Assembly (NCBI RefSeq): GCF_018614525.1
Contig: NZ_JAGGOL010000080.1
Span: 1-55,199 of the forward strand
Reading direction: 5' to 3'
Source of the DNA: Streptomyces sp. ISL-11
GTDB lineage: Bacteria; Actinomycetota; Actinomycetes; Streptomycetales; Streptomycetaceae
DNA: 55,199 bases
Below are positions 19,151-27,197 of the stretch, in pieces. The number at the start of each line of letters is the position of its first letter. The first letter of the stretch is position 1. The notes beneath the pieces are model-generated. The model was not told the DNA's origin and made no database searches. It saw only the letters and a program-made list of their open reading frames with translations. The position numbers and the translations under genes were made by a program.

Positions 19151-19222
19151 GCGGGTGTAGCTCAGTAGTAGAGCGCCCTCTTTCCAAGGGGGAGGCGCAG
19201 TGTGCGATTCCTGTCACCCGCT
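19151..19222 (+). tRNA. tRNA-Gly (UCC), copy 2, with non-canonical D and T arms
   Basis: 72 nt, identical to copy 1 except one base in the anticodon stem (CCCTC, giving a T-G pair). The same AGTAGTA D loop and GTGC in the T arm are retained, which argues that these features are functional and not random decay. Confidence 0.9.
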
Positions 19223-19300
19223 CTCATCACGTACCGACCACGCGAGTGGATCAGGTAGAGTGATGTCTCGCGCCGCCCGGTGAGAGCCGGTCGGAAGCAT

Positions 19301-19373
<73 letters not shown>

Positions 19374-19380
19374 CAGAGAA

Positions 19381-19416
19381 CGAAGGCCCCGGTCATCCTG
19401 ATGACCGGGGCCTTCG
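19381..19416 (+). terminator. Terminator of tRNA-Gly(GCC) copy 1
   Basis: Sixteen-base-pair perfect stem (CGAAGGCCCCGGTCAT) around CCTG, 8 nt after the tRNA; duplicated exactly at 23711-23746. Confidence 0.85.
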
Positions 19417-19522
19417 GCGTTTGTTTCCTGCTTGATGGCATTCCCGCTTGATGACATACGTCATCCGAGGTCATGACAGCTCGCACTGCCGCCGGGCGGG
19501 ATCCGGCGGAAGCCTTGAAGGC

Positions 19523-20530
19523 ATGGAGATCGGGGACAAGGACAGCGACAGCGTGATCGACGTCCAGGGGCTGCGGCGGCGCTACGGCCCGGACGGCGAC
19601 AAGGGATTCGAGGCGGTGCGGGGCGTTTCCTTCGCCGTGGGGCGCGGCGAGTTGTTCGCGCTGCTGGGGACGAACGGTGCGGGCAAGACCTCCACGGTCG
19701 AGCTGCTGGAGGGGCTGGAGCGGCCCAGCGGCGGCCGGGTCCGGGTCCTCGGCCACGATCCGTACCGGGAGCGGAGCGCGGTGCGGCCGCGGATCGGGGT
19801 GATGCTCCAGGAGGGCGGCTTCCCCTCGGACCTCACGGCCGCCGAGACCGTGCGGATGTGGGCGGGCTGCACCACGGGAGCCCGGCCCGTCGACGAGGCG
19901 CTCGGCCTCGTCGGGCTGGCCGGCCGCCGGAACGTACGGATCAAGCAGCTCTCCGGCGGTGAGCGGCGGCGGCTGGACCTGGCGCTGGCGCTGCTGGGCC
20001 GGCCCGAGGTGCTCTTCCTCGACGAGCCGACGACGGGGCTGGACCCCGAGGCCCGGCACAGCACCTGGGAGTTGGTGCGCCGGCTGCGCGAGGACGGCAC
20101 CACGGTGCTGCTCACCACCCACTATCTGGAAGAGGCCGAGGCGCTCGCGGACCGGCTGGCGATCATGCGGCAGGGCGAGATCGTCGCGGCCGGGGCGCCC
20201 GGCGAGGTGATCGGCGCGTATCCGGCCCGGATCCGGTTCGCGATGCCGGTGGGCTGGTTCGTCGGCGACCTGCCGCCGCTGGCCGAGCTGGGCGTGGAGC
20301 GGCATGAGGAGACCGACGGCCGAATAGAGCTCCAGACCAAGGAGTTGCAGCGGACGCTGACGGGTCTGCTGCTCTGGGCCCGGGACAAGGACATAGAGCT
20401 GGAAGGTCTGGACGCGCGGAGCGCCTCGCTGGAGGAGGCGTTCCTGGCGATAGCGGGCGACGGCGGGCCGGTGGGCGCGGAGGCCGGCGTGGGTGCGGGT
20501 GCGGGATTCGGTGCGGGGAGGGGTCGGTAA
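19523..20530 (+). CDS. ABC transporter ATP-binding protein (335 aa)
   Basis: ATPase subunit of an ABC-2/DrrA-type exporter. Walker A GTNGAGKTS near residue 50, signature LSGGERRR near residue 142, Walker B VLFLDEPTTGLD near residue 165 and the switch His in LLTTHYLEE are all present, so it should hydrolyse ATP. The C-terminal ~100 residues match the extension typical of DrrA-like proteins and end in a Gly/Ala tail. ATG at 19523 with GAAGG just upstream. Its TAA stop overlaps the permease ATG by one base (TAATG). Together with the following HK and RR it resembles drug or peptide self-resistance modules; substrate unknown. Confidence 0.93.
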   Translation: MEIGDKDSDSVIDVQGLRRRYGPDGDKGFEAVRGVSFAVGRGELFALLGTNGAGKTSTVELLEGLERPSGGRVRVLGHDPYRERSAVRPRIGVMLQEGGFPSDLTAAETVRMWAGCTTGARPVDEALGLVGLAGRRNVRIKQLSGGERRRLDLALALLGRPEVLFLDEPTTGLDPEARHSTWELVRRLREDGTTVLLTTHYLEEAEALADRLAIMRQGEIVAAGAPGEVIGAYPARIRFAMPVGWFVGDLPPLAELGVERHEETDGRIELQTKELQRTLTGLLLWARDKDIELEGLDARSASLEEAFLAIAGDGGPVGAEAGVGAGAGFGAGRGR

Positions 20531-21306
20531 TGGCGATGTCGATATCTGCTGCGGGGCCGCGGATGCTGGCGCTGGGGCGGGCGGAGCTGATCCTGCTCAA
20601 GCGCAACAAGATGGCGCTGTATGTGGCCTTGCTGATGCCGCTTTCCATGGTGTGGGCGATGCGCCGCACCATCGGCCAATTCGACCTCGACAAGACCGGA
20701 ATGTCGGTCAACGACGTTTCCATGACCGGGGCCTTCGGCTTCATCCTCCTGTTCGTCGTCTATCAGAACCTGGTCAGCGCCTATGTGGCCCGGCGCGAGG
20801 AGCTCGTCCTCAAGCGCTTGCGTACGGGCGAGGCGGCCGACGCGGAGATATTGGCCGGCACGGCACTGCCGGCCTTGGCCATAGCGGTGGTGCAGGTGGT
20901 GCTGCTGCTGGTGGCGGGCACGGTCTGGCTGGATCTGCGGGCGGTGGCCCGGCCTGATCTGCTGGTGGTCGGGCTGCTGCTGGGCCTGGTGCTGTCCGTG
21001 GCGCTGGCCGCGGTGACCACGGCCTGGGCCAAGACGGTGGAGAGCGCCCAGTTGGTGACCACTCCCCTGCTGCTGGTGTCGTTGCTGGGGTCGGGGCTGC
21101 TCATACCGCTGAAGGTCATGCCGGACCTGGCGGCGGACGTATGCGAGCTGCTGCCCCTGACGTCGGTGATCGAGCTGATGCGCGGCGGTTGGATGGGCGG
21201 GCTGAGCACGTATGACGCCCTGGGACACGTGGGCACGGCGTTGGCCTGGATGGCTCTGGCCGTGTTTGCTGTAGGTCGGTGGTTCCGCTGGGAGCCGCGG
21301 CGGTGA
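20530..21306 (+). CDS. ABC-2 type transporter permease (258 aa)
   Basis: Membrane subunit with six likely TM segments: near residues 30-45, 60-80, 105-130, 140-160 (LLVVGLLLGLVLSVALAA), 175-195 and 230-250. Gene start overlaps the ATPase stop, so the two form a half-transporter pair. The RRE/EE segment after TM2 (YVARREELVLKRLRTGEA) is the usual cytoplasmic coupling loop of this family. It is followed after 16 bp by the histidine kinase gene. Confidence 0.9.
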   Translation: MAMSISAAGPRMLALGRAELILLKRNKMALYVALLMPLSMVWAMRRTIGQFDLDKTGMSVNDVSMTGAFGFILLFVVYQNLVSAYVARREELVLKRLRTGEAADAEILAGTALPALAIAVVQVVLLLVAGTVWLDLRAVARPDLLVVGLLLGLVLSVALAAVTTAWAKTVESAQLVTTPLLLVSLLGSGLLIPLKVMPDLAADVCELLPLTSVIELMRGGWMGGLSTYDALGHVGTALAWMALAVFAVGRWFRWEPRR

Positions 21307-21322
21307 GCCGACCGGACGGTGG

Positions 21323-22825
21323 GTGACGGACCGACAGGGGGCTTTGGGGGCCATGGGGATGTGGGCGCGGGTGCGGGACTGGCGGGGGCGCAGCAGGATC
21401 GCCAAGGTCGACAGCTACACGCGATGGATGCTGTATCTGCTGCCGTGCGCGTTCCCGGTGCTCAAGGCGGTCGAGCTGGTAGTCGATCCGGGCCGTCCCC
21501 ATGCGATGGCGCTGACGGGGGTCGGCGTCCTCCAGGCCCTGCTGGGGATAGAGGTGCTCCGGCGGTCCATGAACCACTATCTCTGGCGGAAGCCGGCTCC
21601 CTGGTGGGGAGTGGCCGGACAGACGGTGTTGCTCGCCGGGGTCGTGGTGGCGTTCGTGGTGGCGGTGCGGGCGGACGGTGAGGAGCACGCCACCGAGAAC
21701 ACGCTCATGCTGATGCACGGCTGGCTGTCGGTCTTCGGCCCGCTGAGCCTGACGATGCGGCTGCGGAGGTACCTGGCCCTCTGTCTTGGGATGGCTCTCC
21801 TGCTGGGAGGTGCTCTCGTACCGCTCAGGGTCGGCTGGGGCCCGGTGGCGCTGGTGTCCTCGATGGTGTTCCTGATCGGACTGTGGAGCGCTTCCGTGGC
21901 ACGGGTCTCCGGCTGGATGCTGCGGGTCATGTGGGAGCTGGAGGAGGCCCGGGACGCGCAGGCGCGACTGGCGGTGGCGGAGGAGCGGCTGCGGTTCGGG
22001 CGGGACCTGCACGACGTCCTGGGGCGCAACCTGGCGGTGATCGCGCTCAAGAGCGAGCTGGCGGTGCAGCTGGCCCGGCGGGGTTCGTCCACGGCCGTGG
22101 ATCAGATGACCGAGATCCAGCGCATAGCCCGGGATTCGCAGCGCGAGGTCCGTGAGGTGGTGCGCGGGTACCGGGAGGCGGATCTGCACACCGAGTTGGC
22201 GGGCGCCCGGGGTGTGCTCTCCGCGGCGGGCATCGACTGCCGGATCGACGGCGCGGCGGGGGGCGAGCTGCCGGTTCCCGTGCAGTCGGCGCTGGCCTGG
22301 GTGGTCCGCGAGGCCACGACGAATGTGCTGCGGCACGCGGACGCCCGGCGGTGCGCGGTGCGGATGCGGGTCACGGAGGGGGTGGCGGTGCTCGTCATGG
22401 AGAACGACGGCGTGCCGGAAGCGGCGGCCTCGGGCGGCGGCTCGGGGCTCGGGGGCCTGCGGGAGCGGCTGGCCGCCTTGGAGGGCACGCTGACGGCCGA
22501 GCGCCGACCGCCGGCGGTGTTCCGGCTGACGGCGAGGGTGCCGGTGGCGGGCGGAGGCATGCCGGACACCGGCGGAGGCGATCCGGTCGGCGGGGGCGAC
22601 GACCGGGTCGGAGCGCCTGCTTCGGCCGGCGCCGCAGCTACCACCGGCACGGCTGCTTCTCCGGGCGCGGCGGCTCCGGCGGGCGCGGCTGCTTCTGCGG
22701 ACTCGCCGGCTCCGGCAGGCGCGGCTGCTTCTGCCGACGCGGCCGCAGCTGCCGGTGTGGTCGCCGGGGCGGTGGTCACGGCGGGCGGGGCGGGCATCGG
22801 CGGTACGGGGGGAGGCGCGGCATGA
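21323..22825 (+). CDS. NarL-type sensor histidine kinase with long Ala/Gly-rich tail (500 aa)
   Basis: Membrane sensor kinase. About five TM segments occupy residues 30-200, then the HisKA_3 dimerisation motif with phospho-His in FGRDLHDVLGRN near residue 232, and a HATPase_c domain (VVREATTNVLRHAD; GSGLGGLRERLAALEG). After the kinase domain, residues ~410-500 are a low-complexity Gly/Ala/Thr/Ser tail with imperfect repeats of AAASADSPAPAG type, unusual for this family. Start uncertain: GTG 21323 (used) or ATG 21353 or 21359; GGGGG sites precede the latter two. The stop overlaps the response regulator start by 4 nt (ATGA). Confidence 0.85.
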   Translation: MTDRQGALGAMGMWARVRDWRGRSRIAKVDSYTRWMLYLLPCAFPVLKAVELVVDPGRPHAMALTGVGVLQALLGIEVLRRSMNHYLWRKPAPWWGVAGQTVLLAGVVVAFVVAVRADGEEHATENTLMLMHGWLSVFGPLSLTMRLRRYLALCLGMALLLGGALVPLRVGWGPVALVSSMVFLIGLWSASVARVSGWMLRVMWELEEARDAQARLAVAEERLRFGRDLHDVLGRNLAVIALKSELAVQLARRGSSTAVDQMTEIQRIARDSQREVREVVRGYREADLHTELAGARGVLSAAGIDCRIDGAAGGELPVPVQSALAWVVREATTNVLRHADARRCAVRMRVTEGVAVLVMENDGVPEAAASGGGSGLGGLRERLAALEGTLTAERRPPAVFRLTARVPVAGGGMPDTGGGDPVGGGDDRVGAPASAGAAATTGTAASPGAAAPAGAAASADSPAPAGAAASADAAAAAGVVAGAVVTAGGAGIGGTGGGAA

Positions 22826-23598
22826 CCGGGAAGGTGACAGGCGACGTGATGGACGGTGCGACGGGCAGTGGGGCGGACCCCGCGATGGGCGGTGCGAGGA
22901 CGGGCGGCCCGGTGGAGGACGGCGTGGGCGGCCCGACGGGCGGCCACGCCCCCGGCCACGCCCCCGGCCCCGGCCCCGGCTCCGGCTCCGGACCCGTGCG
23001 GGTGTTGCTCGCTGATGACGAGCATCTGATCCGGGGGGCGCTGGCCGCGTTGCTGGGGCTGGAGGACGATCTTCAGGTGGTCGCGGAGGCGGCGTCGGGG
23101 CCCGAGGCGCTGGCGATGGCACGGACGTACCGACCGGATGTCGCGGTGCTCGATCTTCAGATGCCGGGGGCGGACGGTGTGACAGTGGCCACAGCGCTGC
23201 GGACCGAACTGCCTGAATGCCGGGCCATGATCGTGACGGGTCATGGCCGGCCCGGGCATCTGAAACGGGCGCTTGAGGCGGGGGTGCGGGGGTTCGTACC
23301 GAAGACGGTGTCGGCGCAGCGGCTCGCCGAGATCATCCGGACGGTGCACGGAGGAAGCCGTTATGTCGACCCCGAGTTGGCCGCGGACGCGATCAGCGCC
23401 GGGGACTCCCCGCTGACCGCGCGGGAGGCGGAGCTGCTGGAACTGGCCGAGGACGGCGCCCCTGTCGCGGAGATCGCCGAGCGCGCCTCGCTGACGCCCG
23501 GGACGGTCCGCAATTACCTCTCGGCGGCGGTGGCGAAGCTGGGCGCGGACAACCGTCACGCGGCGGCGCGCATCGCACGCGCTCAGGGTTGGCTATAG
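22822..23598 (+). CDS. NarL/FixJ-type response regulator (258 aa as annotated; 200 aa from an internal GTG)
   Basis: Receiver domain starts at VRVLLADDEHLIR with the phospho-acceptor in VAVLDLQMPGADG, followed by a LuxR-type HTH (LTAREAELLELAEDGAPVAE; GTVRNYLSAAVAKLG). It should be phosphorylated by the kinase encoded just upstream and probably controls the ABC transporter. From the ATG overlapping the kinase stop, the protein would have a 58-residue Gly/Pro/Ala low-complexity leader. An in-frame GTG at 22996 would give a normal-length regulator. tRNA-Gly(GCC) copy 2 begins 32 bp after the stop. Confidence 0.85.
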   Translation: MTGKVTGDVMDGATGSGADPAMGGARTGGPVEDGVGGPTGGHAPGHAPGPGPGSGSGPVRVLLADDEHLIRGALAALLGLEDDLQVVAEAASGPEALAMARTYRPDVAVLDLQMPGADGVTVATALRTELPECRAMIVTGHGRPGHLKRALEAGVRGFVPKTVSAQRLAEIIRTVHGGSRYVDPELAADAISAGDSPLTAREAELLELAEDGAPVAEIAERASLTPGTVRNYLSAAVAKLGADNRHAAARIARAQGWL

Positions 23599-23630
23599 TG
23601 GTGTCCGCACCGCACGAGAGCGCGGGGCAT

Positions 23631-23703
<73 letters not shown>

Positions 23704-23710
23704 CAGAGAA

Positions 23711-23746
23711 CGAAGGCCCCGGTCATCCTGATGACCGGGGCCTTCG
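23711..23746 (+). terminator. Terminator of tRNA-Gly(GCC) copy 2
   Basis: Same 16-bp stem and CCTG loop as at 19381-19416; it also lies 40 bp past the stop of the leftward kinase gene and may serve both strands. Confidence 0.85.
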
Positions 23747-23786
23747 GCGTCCCCCGGGACCATCCCCGGGACCTTCCCGGGGCCGT

Positions 23787-25181
23787 TCAGGAGGGCGGCG
23801 GCGGGAAGCGCAGGCGGAAGCGGGCGCCGCCTGTTTCGGCCTGTTCGGCCGTGAGCTCGGCGCCGTGGGCGCGGGCGATCTGGCGGCCCATGGCGAGGCC
23901 GAGGCCGGAGCCGGGCAGGGCGCGGGCCTGGCGGGAGCGGTAGAAGCGGTCGAAGACGTACGGCAGGTCCTCGGCCGAGATGCCCGGTCCGTGATCGCGG
24001 ACGGTGAGGTCCAGGCCGCCGTCGTCCGTGCGTGTCAGCCCCACCTCGACCATGGCGCCGGGCGGGCTGAACTTGGCGGCGTTGTCGAGGAGGTTGGACA
24101 GCAGGCGGGCGAGGCGGGCGGGGACGCCCCGCACGGTGGCGTCGCCCGCGGCGGCGAGGCCGGCGACGAAGGGCGTGTCCGGCCAGTGGCCGCGGGCCTC
24201 GGCGACGCAGCGCTCGGCCAGCAGGTCGAGCCGGACCTGTTCGACGAGTTGTTGCGGCTCCTCGTCCCGAGCCAGTTCGATGAGGTCGTTGACCAGGCCC
24301 GTCACCTCGCGGAGCTGGCGGCCGAGGGCGGCGGAGGCCCGTTCGCGCTGGGCCGGGGTGAGCCGTTCGGCGCGGGCGAGGAGCTCGGCGTTGGTGCGGA
24401 GCGCGGTCAGCGGGGTGCGCAGCTCGTGCGAGGCGTCGGCGACGAGGCGGCGCTGGGCGGCGACGGCCTCCTCCAGCTCGCCGAGCATGGTGTTGAAGCT
24501 GTCGGCGAGGCGGGTGATCTCGTCCTGGCGGCGCGCCTCGTACGGCGGCAGCTCGATGCGGTGGGCGGGGTCGCGGGTGGCGGCGATGCGTTCGGCGGTC
24601 GCGGTGAGCCGGGTCACGGGCCGCAGGGAGGTCCGGGAGGCGAAGTAGCCGAGTCCGGCGGCGAGCAGGACCCCGCCGCCGCCCACGGCGCCCAGGAGCA
24701 GCCCGGCCTGGCGTACGCCCTTGTCGACGGTGTCGGAGCGGACCGCCACCTGCAGGGCGCGGTGGCCCTTGACCGGGGCGGTCAGCATGCGCATGTCCCG
24801 GCCGTCGAGGGTGATGTTGCTGTAGTACTCGCCGAGGGTGCCGGCCGCGACCCGCCGGGTGGCCCCGGTGACGGGCAGTACGAGGTCGCGCCGGCCGGGC
24901 GAGGCGGGGTCGGCGGTCACGGTCTGCGCGCAGGCGGGGGCGGCGAGCCAGGTGCATTCGCCGTAGAGCGGGCCGGTCGCGGCATCGCGGCTCTGCTGGG
25001 CGATGAGGGACGCCTGTTGCTTGAGCTGGAGGTCGAGCTGGCGCACGAGTTCGTAGCGGATGACGACATAGGCCGCCGCGAGGACGCCCAGCGCGACGAC
25101 GGCGACGGCGGCGGAGGTGACGAGTGCCAGCCGGGCGCGCAGGGGTCTGCGGCCGAGCAGGCCGCGTCGCAGGGTCCTCAC
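23787..25181 (-). CDS. HAMP-type sensor histidine kinase (464 aa)
   Basis: Classical two-TM sensor. TM1 near residues 18-40 (LVTSAAVAVVALGVLAAAYV), an extracellular domain to about residue 165 with two Cys (GECTWLAAPACAQ), TM2 near 170-190, a HAMP domain, the phospho-His in DASHELRTPLTA near residue 251, and the ATPase boxes LLSNLLDNAAKFS and GSGLGLAMGRQIARAHG. The two extracellular Cys may form a disulphide. The GTG start at 25179-25181 overlaps the response regulator stop by 4 nt (GTGA). Layout resembles MprB-type envelope stress sensors; signal unknown. Confidence 0.93.
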   Translation of the reverse strand: MRTLRRGLLGRRPLRARLALVTSAAVAVVALGVLAAAYVVIRYELVRQLDLQLKQQASLIAQQSRDAATGPLYGECTWLAAPACAQTVTADPASPGRRDLVLPVTGATRRVAAGTLGEYYSNITLDGRDMRMLTAPVKGHRALQVAVRSDTVDKGVRQAGLLLGAVGGGGVLLAAGLGYFASRTSLRPVTRLTATAERIAATRDPAHRIELPPYEARRQDEITRLADSFNTMLGELEEAVAAQRRLVADASHELRTPLTALRTNAELLARAERLTPAQRERASAALGRQLREVTGLVNDLIELARDEEPQQLVEQVRLDLLAERCVAEARGHWPDTPFVAGLAAAGDATVRGVPARLARLLSNLLDNAAKFSPPGAMVEVGLTRTDDGGLDLTVRDHGPGISAEDLPYVFDRFYRSRQARALPGSGLGLAMGRQIARAHGAELTAEQAETGGARFRLRFPPPPS

Positions 25182-25879
25182 TGCTCCGCCAGGCGGTAGC
25201 CGATGCCGTGCACGGTGTGGACGAGGCGGGGCGCGCCGCCCGCCTCCAGTTTGCGGCGCAGGTAACCGACGTAGACGGCGAGCGAGTTGGAGTCCGTGCC
25301 GAAGTCGGTGCCCCAGACCCGTTCCTGGATCACCTCGCGCGGCAGGACCTGCCCCGGGTGGCGCATCAGGACGTCGAGGAGGGCGAATTCGGTGCGCGTG
25401 AATTCGAGGGGCACGGTGCCGCGCACGCCGGTGCGGGTCTCCGGGTCGACGGTGAGGTCGGCGAAGGTGAGCGGGGGTTCGTCCGCGGCGGGTTCGGCGG
25501 GGGCCGCGCGGCGCAGCAGGGCCCGTAGCCGGGCGAGGAGTTCGTCCAGGGCGAAGGGCTTGACGAGGTAGTCGTCGGCGCCGGCGTCCAGGCCCGCGAC
25601 CCGGTCGGAGACGGCGTCGCGCGCGGTGAGGACGAGCACGGGCGTACGGTCGCCGAGGCCGCGCAGGCGGCGGCATACGGCGAGGCCGTCGAGTACGGGC
25701 ATCGCGAGGTCGAGGACGATCGCGGCGGGTGGTTCGGCGGCGACGGCGGAGAGCGCTTCGAGGCCGTCGGCGGCGGAGCGCACCACGTATCCCTCGACGC
25801 ACAGTCCGTCGACGACGGCGGCCCGCACCTCGGGGTCGTCGTCGACGACCAGGACGGTCGGCGGCTCGGCAGCGGACAT
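25178..25879 (-). CDS. OmpR/MprA-type response regulator (233 aa)
   Basis: Receiver with acidic pocket VLVVDDDPEV, phospho-Asp in AIVLDLAMPVLDG near residue 56 and conserved Lys in DDYLVKPFAL, then a winged-helix DNA-binding domain (FTRTEFALLDVLMRHPGQV; YVGYLRRKLEAGG; VHGIGYRL). First gene of a coupled pair with the kinase. It is divergent from the MurG-like gene over 121 bp containing an 11-bp-periodic direct repeat that is a good candidate for its binding site, so autoregulation and control of the sugar genes are likely. Confidence 0.95.
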   Translation of the reverse strand: MSAAEPPTVLVVDDDPEVRAAVVDGLCVEGYVVRSAADGLEALSAVAAEPPAAIVLDLAMPVLDGLAVCRRLRGLGDRTPVLVLTARDAVSDRVAGLDAGADDYLVKPFALDELLARLRALLRRAAPAEPAADEPPLTFADLTVDPETRTGVRGTVPLEFTRTEFALLDVLMRHPGQVLPREVIQERVWGTDFGTDSNSLAVYVGYLRRKLEAGGAPRLVHTVHGIGYRLAEQ

Positions 25880-25961
25880 TCGGGGCGTGGCCTCTCGCGC
25901 GGGTGCGGCGGAACAGCGCGTGTCCCGCCCGGTCTCTGCGCCCCTACCTTGGCAGACCGTG

Positions 25962-25979
25962 TCTTAGAAGGCTCTTAGA
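25962..25979. promoter_or_regulatory. Candidate OmpR-type operator (11-bp-period direct repeat)
   Basis: TCTTAGA at 25962-25968 and again at 25973-25979, start-to-start 11 bp, the spacing at which OmpR-family dimers bind tandem half-sites. It is 83 bp upstream of the regulator gene and 22 bp upstream of the MurG-like ATG. Confidence 0.5.
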
Positions 25980-26000
25980 CCGCCCCGCCACGCTGCGGCC

Positions 26001-27197
26001 ATGGCTACAGCACACGACACCCTTTCGGTGGTCGTCGGAGCGGGCGGTACCGGCGGCCACATCTACCCCGGTCTGGCGGTGGCCGACGCGCTCCGCCGGG
26101 CCGTGCCGGACGCGGTCATCAGCTTCATCGGGACCGAGCGCGGTCTGGAGACCCGGCTCATACCGCGGGCCGGGTACCGGTTGCACACGGTCGACATGAT
26201 CCCCTTCGATCCCTCCCTCGGTTCGCGCCGCTTCCTGCTCCCCGCCGATCTGCTCCGCTCGGGCGTCCAGGCGCGGCGCGTGATCGAGGAGCAGGGCGCG
26301 CAGGTCGTCGTCGGCATGGGCGGCTATCCCAGCGCGCCGGCCGTGCTGGGCGCGCGGATGGCGGGCCGGCCCGCGCTCGTCCACGAGTCCAATGCCGTGC
26401 CGGGCCGCGCGAACCGTTTCGCCACCGCGCTGACCCCGCATGTGGCGCTCGCCTTCGACCGCAGCCGCGAGCACCTCTCGGCGCGGGCCGGTGCCCGCGC
26501 CGAGACGGTGGGCATGCCGTTGGTGGGCGCGGTGGCGAGCCTGGACCGGGCCGCCCGCGCCGCACTGCGGCCGCCCGCCCGGCAGACCCTCGGTGTGCCG
26601 GACGCGGCGCGGCTGGTGCTGTTCAACGGCGGCAGCCTGGGCGCGGCGCGGCTGACGGAGGCCGCGGTCGAGCTGGCCGGTCGGTGGCGCGCCCGCCCCG
26701 ACGTCCATCTGCTGATCAAGACGGGTCCCGCCGCCCTGGAGGAGGTCCGGGCCCGGCTGGCCGCCGCCGGCTGCGACCGGGTCGCCACGGCGGTCGGCTA
26801 CCTCGACCGGATGGACCTCGCCTACGCGGCCGCCGACCTGGTGGTGTGCCGCGCGGGTTCGGCGACGGTCGCGGAGCTGGCGAACGTGGGCGTGCCCGCG
26901 GTGCTGGTCCCGTATCCGTACGCCCCGCACGACCACCAGACCCACAACGCCCGTGTGCTCTCGGACGCCGGCGCCGGACTGCTGCTCGCCGACGGCGACA
27001 CGACCGGCGACCGGCTGGCCGCGCTGATCGAACCGCTGCTGGCGGACCCGGCGCGGCTGGCCGCGATGGGCCGGGCGGCACATCCGAGCACGCACGCGTC
27101 GGCCGCCGATCTGATGGCGGCGTGGGTGCTGCGGCTGGCGGGACGCGCGCCGGTCACCCCCTTCCCCTTCATGACTTCCGAGAGGACTTCCGCATGA
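26001..27197 (+). CDS. MurG-like glycosyltransferase (398 aa)
   Basis: GT28-family protein with the MurG donor and acceptor signatures: GAGGTGGHIYPGLAVADAL at residues ~12-30, GMGGYPSAPAVLGARM, HESNAVPGRANR, and the C-terminal donor site CRAGSATVAELANVGVPAVL with PYPYAPHDHQTHNARVL. It could transfer GlcNAc or another hexose to a lipid-linked acceptor. It is outside any cell-division gene cluster, so it is probably a paralogue, not the essential MurG. No Shine-Dalgarno is visible before the ATG, so the mRNA may be leaderless or nearly so. Its stop overlaps the next gene (ATGA), so the two act together. Confidence 0.88.
   Translation: MATAHDTLSVVVGAGGTGGHIYPGLAVADALRRAVPDAVISFIGTERGLETRLIPRAGYRLHTVDMIPFDPSLGSRRFLLPADLLRSGVQARRVIEEQGAQVVVGMGGYPSAPAVLGARMAGRPALVHESNAVPGRANRFATALTPHVALAFDRSREHLSARAGARAETVGMPLVGAVASLDRAARAALRPPARQTLGVPDAARLVLFNGGSLGAARLTEAAVELAGRWRARPDVHLLIKTGPAALEEVRARLAAAGCDRVATAVGYLDRMDLAYAAADLVVCRAGSATVAELANVGVPAVLVPYPYAPHDHQTHNARVLSDAGAGLLLADGDTTGDRLAALIEPLLADPARLAAMGRAAHPSTHASAADLMAAWVLRLAGRAPVTPFPFMTSERTSA

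Noticed and set aside
20122..23559. Several 400-670 codon frames antisense to the ABC/two-component module
   Set aside because: Pro/Arg/His-rich shadows; the forward genes carry complete Walker, HisKA_3 and LuxR motifs.
25178..25802. Kinase frame extending upstream of 25181
   Set aside because: The extension runs antiparallel in frame over the regulator gene and is Arg-rich; the GTGA overlap marks the true start.
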